Below the pieces are notes generated by a model. That model was given only the letters and a program-made list of their open reading frames with translations, searched no databases and was not told the DNA's origin. Both the position numbers and the translations under genes were made by a program. From assembly GCA_030035585.1 (NCBI GenBank), contig CM057475.1, forward strand, positions 83,531,334 to 83,595,333: a DNA stretch of 64,000 bases, written 5' to 3'. This stretch comes from Dugong dugon (Eukaryota; Chordata; Mammalia; Sirenia; Dugongidae). This document shows positions 56,740 through 64,000 of this stretch, piece by piece. Numbering within the stretch: the stretch's first letter is position 1; each line of letters begins with the position of its first letter.

Positions 56740-58926
56740 GTAACACCTTGAGCAACCACTAAAAAAAGCTATAAAAAGAGATACACTCACAAACACTATA
56801 CATAAAGCAAAATAGAGTACTAAAAAAGTCCAAGTAACCCATATGAAAGCAGAGAAACAAAAAACAGAGACAACAAACAGAAAATTAAAAAATGTCAGAC
56901 TTAAGCTCTAACATATTAATAATTACATTAAATGTAAATGACCTAAATACACCAGTTAAAAGACAGAGAATGGCAGGGTGGATTTAAAAAAATGACACAA
57001 ATATATTCTATCTCTAAAGAACTCATTTTAAATATAGCAATATAAGCAGGTTGAAAGTTAAAGGATAGAAAAAGATAGATCATGTAACATTAATCAAAAG
57101 AAAGCAGGAGTGACTATACAAATATTGGATAAAGTAGACTTCAAAGAAACTACCAACAGAGAGAGACATTGTATAAAGATTAAAAAGTCAATCCTCAAAG
57201 AAGACATAGCTATCTTAAATGTTTACCTGCCAAACAACAGAGTTGCAACATAAATAAAGCAAAACTGATAAAATTGAAGGTAAAATATAGACAAGTCCAC
57301 AATTATAGTCGGAGTTTCAACACTTGGTAGAACAACTAGACAGAAAGCCAGGAAGGATACAGAAGAACTCAACAACACTGTCAACCAACAGTATATAATC
57401 GACATTTAAAAAGCACTCCACCAAACAACAGCAGAATATACATTCTTTTCAAGTGCCCACACAACATATACCAAGATAGACCATGTCTGGGGCCATTAAA
57501 AAAAAAAAAACCTTAACAAATTTAATAGAAATTCATACAGAGCACATTCTCTAACCACAGTAACAGAAGCCAGTAACAGAAGATAACAGGAAAATTTCCA
57601 AACACTTGGAAATTAAACAACACAGTTTTAAATAATCCATGGGTCAAGGAGGAAGTCCCAAGGGAAATTAAAAAAAAATTTTTTTTAATTGAATGAAAAT
57701 ACAGTATATCACACAGCTAACACACTGCTGAGAAAGAAATTTATAGCACTAAACACATACTTAGGAAGAGAAGAAAAGTCTCAAATTAATCATTTAAGTT
57801 CCCACCTCAAGAACCTAGAAAAGGAAGAGCAAAATAAACCTAAAACAAACAGAAGGAAGGAAATAATAAAGATGAGAGAAGAAATCTATGAAAATGAGAA
57901 TAGAAAAAAAATCAATGAAACAAAACTGACAAATCTGACAAACTTCTAACAAGACTAACAAAGCAAAAAGAAAGACACAAATTACCAATACCAGGAGTGA
58001 CACGGGGATATCATTACAGACCCTGCAGACATCAAAAGGATCATAAGGGAATACTACAAACAGTTCTACACACATAAATTTGATAACTTACACAAAATAG
58101 ACCAATTCCTTGAAAAACTCAAATTACTACAACTCAACCAATACAGATATTATTACTATACTATTATCACCAACACTAAGGCCAAAGATGAAGAAACTGA
58201 AGATTTTTACCAACTTCTGCAGTCTGAAACTGATTGAACATGCAACCAAGATGCACTGATAATTAGTAGAGATTGGAATGCGAAAGTTGGAAACAAGAAG
58301 AAGCATCGGTAGTTGGAAAATACAGCCTTGGTGATAGAAACAATGCTGAAGATCGCATGACAGAATTTTGCAAGACCAATGACTTTTTCATTGCAAACAC
58401 CTTTTTTCAACAACATAAACAGTGACTATACACATGGACCCCGCCAGATGGAATACTCAGGAATCAAATCGACTGCATCTGTGGAAAGAGACAATAGAAA
58501 AGCTCAATATCATCAGTCAAAACAAGGCCAGGAGCCGACTGTGGAACAGACCATCAGTTGCTCATATGCAAGTTCAAGTTGAAGTTGAAGAAAGTTACAA
58601 CAAGTCTATGAGAGCCAAAGTGTGACCTTGAGTATATCCCACCTGAATTTACAGACCATCACAAGAATAGATTTGACGCGTTGAACATCAGCGACCAAAG
58701 ACCAGACGGGTTGTGGAATGACATCAAGGACATCATACATGAAGAAAGCAAGGGGTCATTAAAAAGACAGGAAAGAAAGAAAAGACCAAAATGTACTCTG
58801 GAAGAGACTCTGAAACTTGCCCTTGAACACTGAGTAGCTAAAACAAAAGGAAGAAATGATGAAGTAAAAGAGCTGAACAAAAGATTTCAATGGGCAGCTT
58901 GGGAAGACAAAGTAAAGTATTATAAC

Positions 58927-60782
58927 ATGTGCGAAGACCTGGAGTTAGAAAACCAAAAGGGAAGAACACACTCAGTATTTCTCAAGCTGAAAGAACTGAA
59001 GAAAAAATTCAAGCCTCAAGTTACCGTACTGAAGGATTCTATGGGGAAAATATTAAATGACACAGGAAGCATCAAAAGAAGATGGAAGGAATACACAGAG
59101 TCACTGTACCAAAAAGAATTGGTCGACATTCAACCATTTCAGGAGGCAGCATATGATCAGGAACTAATGGTATTGAAGGAAGAGGTCCAAGCTGCAATGA
59201 AGGCATTGGTGAAAAACAAGGCTCCAGGAATTGACGAGATACCAACTGAGATGTTTCAACAAAGTGATGCAGCACTGAAAGTGCTCGCTCATCTAGGCCA
59301 AGAAATTTGGAAGACAGCTACCTGGCCAACCAACTGGAAGAGATCCATATTTATGCCTATTCCCAAGAAAAGTGATCCAACCAAATGCGGAAATTATCTA
59401 ACAATATTGTTAATATCTGTCTTAGTCACCTAGTGCTGCTGTAAGAGAAATACCACAAGTGGATGGCTTTAACAAACAGAAGTCTATTCTCTCACAGTCT
59501 AGTAGGCTAGAAGTCCAAATTCAGGGCGTCTGCTCCAGGGGAAGGCTTTCTTTGTTGGCTCTGGAGAAAGGTCCCTGTCATCAGTCTTCCCCTGGACTAG
59601 GAGCTTCTCTGAGCAGGAACTCGGGGTCCAAAGGACACACTCTGCTCTCAGCACTGTTTTCCTGGTGGTATGAGGGCCCCCTGTCTCTCTGCTTGCTTCT
59701 CTCTTTTATATCTAGGAAGAGATTGGCTCAAGACACAGTCCAATCTTGTAGACTGAGTCATGCCTCATTAACATAACTGCCACCTATCCCACCTCATTAA
59801 CATCATGGAGGATTTACAACACATAGGAAAATCACATCAGATGACAAAATGGTGGTCAGTCACACAATTCTGGGAATCATGGTCTAGCCAAATTGATACA
59901 CATATTTTGGGGAGACATAATGCAATCCATGACAATATCACATGCAAGTAACATTTTGTTGAAGATCATTCAAAAGAGGCTGCAGCAATACAAAAACAGG
60001 GAACTGCCAGAAATTCAAGCCAGATTCATAAGAGGACATGGAATGAGGGATATCAGTGCTGATGTCAGATGGATACTGGCTGAAAGCAGAGAACACCAGA
60101 AAGATGTTTACCTGTGTTTTACTGACTATGCAAAGGCTTTTGACTGCATGCATCATAACAAATTATGGATAACATTTTGAAGAATGGGAATTACAGAACA
60201 CTTAATTGTGCTCATGAAGAACCTGTACATAGATCAAGAGGCAGTCGTTCGAACAGAAGAAGGGGATACTGCATGGTGCTTCAGAGTTGTATCCTTTCAC
60301 CATACCTATTCAATCTGTATGCTGAGCATATAACCCGAAAAGCTGGACTATATGAGGAAGAACGGGGCATCAGGATTGGAGGAAGACTAATTAACAACCT
60401 GTGATATGCAGATGGCACAACCTTGCTTGCTGAAAGCAAAAAGGACTTGAAGCACTTACTGGTGAAGATCAAAGACTACAGCCCTCAGTGTGGATTGTAC
60501 CTCAGTATAAAGAAAACAAAAATCTTCACAACTGGACCAATAAGCAACATAATGATAAACGGAGAAAAGATTGCAGTTGTCAAGGATTTCATTTTACGTG
60601 GATACACAATCAACACCCATGGAAGCAGGAGTCAAGAAATCAAAAGATGCATTGCATTGGGCCAATCTGCTGCAAAAGACCCCTTTAAAGTGTTAAAAAG
60701 CAAAGACGTCACCTTGAGAACTAAGGTGCGCCTGACCCAAGCTATGGTGTTTTCAGTCACCTCATATGCATGTCGAAGCTAG
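58927..60782 (+). pseudogene. RTE copy 3 reverse transcriptase remnant
   Basis: An open frame 58,927-59,433 (168 codons) holds the Lys/Glu linker and PGIDEIPTEMFQQ, and is cut by the LTR. After it, CFTDYAKAFDCMH (about 60,115) and the catalytic loop follow, but the loop is YADG rather than YADD and is preceded by an in-frame TGA (about 60,402-60,415). It is catalytically dead. Confidence 0.85.
59418..59934 (-). repeat. Solo MaLR LTR inserted in RTE copy 3
   Basis: It runs TGTCTTAGTCACC to CAATCCATGACA (517 bases) with a perfect 5-bp duplication ATATC at 59,413-59,417 and 59,935-59,939. It is the best-preserved LTR of this family in the window and is antisense to KNDC1. Confidence 0.92.
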
Positions 60783-61189
60783 ATGATGAATAAGAAAGAC
60801 CCAAGAAGCGTTAATGCCTTTGAATTGTGGTGTTGGCAAAGAATATTGAATATACCATGGACTGCCAAAAGAACGAACAAATCTGTCTTGGAAGAAGTGC
60901 AACCAGCATGCTCCTTAAAAGCAAAGATGGCAAGATTACATCTCACATACTTTGGACATGTTATTAGGAGGAATCAGTCCCTGAAGAAGGACATCATGCT
61001 TGGTAGACTAGAGGGTCAGCAAAAGAGGAAGACCTTCAACTAGATGGATTGACACAGTGGCTGCAACAATGGCCTCAAGCGTAACAACAATTGTGAGGAT
61101 GGCACAGGACCAGGCAGTGTTTCTTTCTGTTGTACATAAGGACGCTATGAATTGGAACTGATTCGACAGCACCTAACAACAACAACACC

Positions 61190-61470
61190 CAATATGAAAT
61201 AGGTCACTTGAATAGCCCATAGCTATTAAGGAAATTGAATTTATAATTTAAAACCTCCCCAAAGAGAAATCACTAGGCCCAGAGCGTTTCACTGCAGAGT
61301 TCTACCAAATGTTTAAAGAAGTAACACCAATTCTACACAATCACTTCCAAAAAACAGAAAAGGGAATACTTACCAATTCAGTTCACGAAATTAGTTTTAC
61401 CCTGATACCAAACTCTTTGTCTAAAGAGTACAAAAACAAACACAGCTACAGATATTGCAACATCCCTCAC
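61190..61470 (+). mobile_element. L1 LINE, continuation after RTE copy 3
   Basis: ORF2 text resumes: 'aatatgaaataggtcacttgaatagcc', 'aaatcactaggcccagagcgtttcactgcagagttctacc' in parts. Same copy and orientation as 54,170-58,150. It is cut off near 61,470. Confidence 0.75.
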
Positions 61471-62440
61471 GAATAGAGACGCAGAAGCATGACTGAGCCC
61501 TCAGCCCGGCTGTCCCCTTTTGTTCGCCTTACATGAGGCAATGACTTGGGGAGCGTGAGGGAACCAGTCGGTTCACACCCCGCTTTATACCCCACCCAAA
61601 GGGCCCATCCTCTGGCTGGGATTCCCGTGAACCAGTGGTGTGCTGGTAAAGCTCAACAACCAGCTCTGTGAGCAAAAGTGTGTACCTCTAGGGACACACA
61701 TACACTTATTACAAATTTAACTGACACCATAGATGGGTTGCACACAACTGACCAGTAATAATAAAAGGTACACTGCTCTTTGTAGAACACCCCATAGAGC
61801 CAGCTGATTCTTATAGGAAGCTGTCCTTGACTTCTACCCAACCTTCTATCCACCATCCACCAATGACGAATGGGTGTGGCTTTGATGTCAATGCTGGTAG
61901 ATATTTTTCTTTATCTCAGTAAGATGAAATGAAACAACAAAACACCTTGGAACTTCACTCGTTCTGAGCAACATTCTAAGACAATAGTTATTGAATACTG
62001 GAAGAATATTTCTTCGAGTTTTTGTCCTATTCACAATGTAACAGCTACAGACATGACATGCTTTTAAATTTAATCTGCATTATTAACGTGGTATCCATCA
62101 CTTCATTAAGTCAATCCACAAAACAATCAAGCCCATATTTGTGGCATTTACCGATTTCCACAGTATAACTATTCCCATGACTGAATCACCTGGGTCCTTG
62201 TTAAACATGGCAGATTCCCAGGCCGTGTCCTGGGTTCTGGTGCAGAAAGTAGGGGGGGTGGAGGAGGAGACTGAAGACCCCTCCCACGGTGGACAATCTC
62301 ACTATGTGTGTCCAAGGAGCCACTCTGCGGGGGCTATGCCCGGTGTCCCCCTCCCCCCGGGGACACCCTGGGGCAGGGCAGCATCTGCTGGGTGTGGCTG
62401 GCCCCGCAGTGCCTACAACACCCTCTCCCCACTCACCCAG
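61471..62440. other. KNDC1 intron 9, 3' end
   Basis: No gene seen. 62,185-62,260 ('gaatcacctgggtccttgttaaacatggcagattcccaggcc' in parts) resembles a MER5-type hAT fragment. The rest is unassigned AT-rich sequence, then a GC-rich stretch before the acceptor. Confidence 0.45.
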
Positions 62441-62599
62441 GCCTCAGTGTATTGTGTGGCCGCCGTTCTGTGGACTGCAGCCAAGTTCAGTGTGCCCCGC
62501 GACCACAAGCTGGCCCTGCCGCGCAGGCTCAAGGCCCTCCTGTTGGACATGGCCAGATGCAGCGCCCGGGAGCGGCTGTCTGCGGCCGAGGCCATCAAG
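62441..62599 (+). CDS. KNDC1: KNDC1 coding exon 10 (KIND2)
   Basis: Acceptor AG 62,439-62,440, donor GT 62,600-62,601; 53 whole codons, residues 571-623. ASVYCVAAVLWTAAKFSVPR parallels AHIYSLGATLKAA of KIND1, and LPRRLKALLLDMARCSARER continues the helical end. The next exon is not in the window, so the Ras exchange-factor part lies to the right. Confidence 0.95.
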
Positions 62600-62601
62600 G
62601 T

Positions 62602-63636
62602 AACTGCACTGTGCCCACACCACGATGGTCCCAAGGCCTGGGGTGGTGAGCCTCCATTGCTGAGCTGGGCGTGCAAGGCTTGGGGGAGCTGGGATGAAGG
62701 TTTGGCACCTGAGCCATTGGACGGGGGAGGGTGGGCTTCATTTTCTTGGCAGCACTGCTCAGGCTGCCCTTTCTCTCCAAAGCTTCCTCCTGGCTGAGAG
62801 TGAGGAGGGGGTGCCCAGAGCCAAGAACTGGACAGCTGGCCTGAGACCCTGCCAGGAGCCCTGATTTCCCCTCCCCACCCGAGGGCCCTTCCGAGCCTTG
62901 CACCCTTAGCTCATGGATCAGGCGTCTTCTCCCCACCTGTCTTTCCCTGCTGGGATGTGGGCCCCAGGCTGGGGGATCCAGTTGCAGCTGGGTCTTGACT
63001 ACCCCCCAGAGGGTCCCCAGCCCACCTCTAGCAAGTAGAAGCAGGAGACAGAGCAGGGCGGACCCCACAGTGTTGGGACGGGAGGAGAGGCCCCGTGCAG
63101 CTGGTGAGAAGATGGGCTTCGGGGCAGGAGGCAGGTTCAGCCTCCCCACCCAGCCACTCTGTGGCCTGGGCCAGGTGCTCACCTCTCTGGCCTTGGTGGC
63201 TCTGGCAGGTGAGGATGACATCTGACGGGGTTCCCACCATGAAAGGGTGCAAGGTGTGTGTGAGAGCTCCCTCTATGCTCACTAAAGAAGAATCTTGTCT
63301 TCCCCGCACCAGAGCACCCACAATCCTGAGTGAAAAGAGTGCTTCCCAGTAACATTTTGCCCCAAATATCAGAATGCTTGGCCCTTTGGACAGTCAGTGC
63401 CAGGGCCACTGGCCTGCCCCATGCCCGCCACACCTTGCGGGCAGAGAGCCACACGTGGGGGCGACAGACGCCTGGCCTCACCGTGCGGGGCATGGGAAAG
63501 AGCAGCCACACTCACGCTGACCTTGTTGCTGTCACCACCTGGCTGAGCAGGTCCCTGGAGGACCTCCTGCCTGTCTGATTACAGCTCGTTGCAGCCATCT
63601 GCCCAATTCTCGTTTATCAGGGTGTAATTTCGGGAG

Positions 63637-63640
<4 letters not shown>
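62602..63640. other. KNDC1 intron 10, no feature seen
   Basis: GC-rich intron sequence. I looked for the next KNDC1 exon (expected to continue the KIND2 C-terminal helix) and did not find it here. Confidence 0.5.

Positions 63641-63641
<1 letters not shown>

Positions 63642-63679
<38 letters not shown>
63642..63679. repeat. GT microsatellite
   Basis: A pure (TG)n run of about 19 units in KNDC1 intron 10. Confidence 0.95.
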
Positions 63680-63681
<2 letters not shown>

Positions 63682-64000
63682 CGCTCATGCATGCTCACAC
63701 GCACACTGATGGATCCTGACCCGATTCAGCCAGGGTTTTATAATGTCACCCTTTCTGTAGTTCTTCAAGGGGCAGGCCAGAGATGCTGTGTGTTCCTCCT
63801 GTCTCTTATCTTCCATGAGTGACAACCGGGGCAGACCTCCGGGCACCACCCCCGCCTGTCCCCTCTGCAGTAGCCTTTGGCAAGGACAGGTCCATCAGGC
63901 TCACCAGCCAGCTGTGGGGGAGGAAACGGGCAGTGTTTTGTTCAGTTTTTATCCCCAGGTTGAAGACAGGCTTAAAGAGCACATGCATGGATGCAGAAAT

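Larger units (their letters stand above)
54170..58150 (+). mobile_element. L1 LINE, sense, 5' UTR through ORF2 start
   Basis: A 4-kb old L1 in the gene's direction. 54,170-55,110 is a 5' region with repeated blocks. 55,140-56,200 includes ORF1-type and spacer text ('aagtgctgcaagaagtgtcaatccagaattctg'). 56,900-58,150 is the ORF2 endonuclease and start of RT ('tagaacaactagacagaaagccag', 'aacagcagaatatacattcttttcaag', 'taccaagatagaccatgtc'). All frames are broken. It continues after the RTE insertion at 61,190. Confidence 0.8.
58160..61187 (+). mobile_element. RTE-type LINE copy 3, 5'-truncated, split by an LTR
   Basis: It starts inside the endonuclease region ('accaacactaaggccaaagatgaag') and ends 'acctaacaacaacaac'. 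L1 sequence resumes on both sides, with accaatacagat / cccaatatgaaat as a partial duplication. The LTR at 59,418-59,934 interrupts it. After removing the LTR it matches copies 1 and 2 collinearly. Confidence 0.9.

Noticed and set aside
1-64000. An undescribed multi-gene system
   Set aside because: Both protein genes are known conserved genes and everything else recognised is repeat-derived. I found no cluster of unexplained intact frames.

Overview
This is a mammalian nuclear genome window. The repeats point to an afrotherian and most likely an elephant: there are many tRNA-derived AfroSINE copies in young and old forms, and three large copies plus one fragment of an RTE-type LINE whose 3' tail resembles the SINE tail. 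The species is inferred from these repeat families and cannot be read directly. Two conserved protein genes on the + strand match the human 10q26.3 order, ADGRA1 then KNDC1.

Layout. 1-10,502 is an ADGRA1 intron. It is filled by an antisense L1 that was split by an ERVL provirus (2,512-9,149, both LTRs, 5-bp duplication CATTC). 10,503-13,155 holds the last two ADGRA1 exons, the stop codon and a 3' UTR with AATAAA. 13,160-37,200 is intergenic. It contains CA and TG tracts, an antisense MaLR-like provirus (14,966-21,003) that itself carries an RTE LINE and a SINE, an L1 piece, a second near full-length RTE (26,261-29,454), an L1 tail with an expanded CAC/CAT array (about 31,003-31,318), and a pair of oppositely oriented MaLR LTRs. 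One of those LTRs splits a minisatellite and carries a SINE and a Tigger-type DNA transposon. 37,230-37,790 is a CpG-rich promoter region, and the first KNDC1 coding exon is at 37,648-37,749.

37,648-64,000 is KNDC1. Ten coding exons are visible. Their lengths sum to 1,869 bases, and the reading frame closes at every junction (623 codons). They encode the first KIND domain, a long low-complexity linker and most of the second KIND domain. The gene runs off the right edge before the Ras exchange-factor exons. Intron 1 has several short VNTRs. Intron 9 holds a long sense L1 with three SINEs and an RTE copy that is itself split by a MaLR LTR.

The two genes are not known to act together. ADGRA1 is an orphan adhesion-family receptor. 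KNDC1 (v-KIND) is a neuronal Ras exchange factor that restrains dendrite growth. All mobile-element coding regions are broken by stops, frameshifts or insertions. I saw no evidence of an undescribed biological system. The most useful observations are the order of nested insertions, an ERVL whose 5' LTR has lost its promoter core while the 3' LTR keeps it, and short repeats close to KNDC1 splice sites. All family names come from memory of consensus sequences, with no database search.
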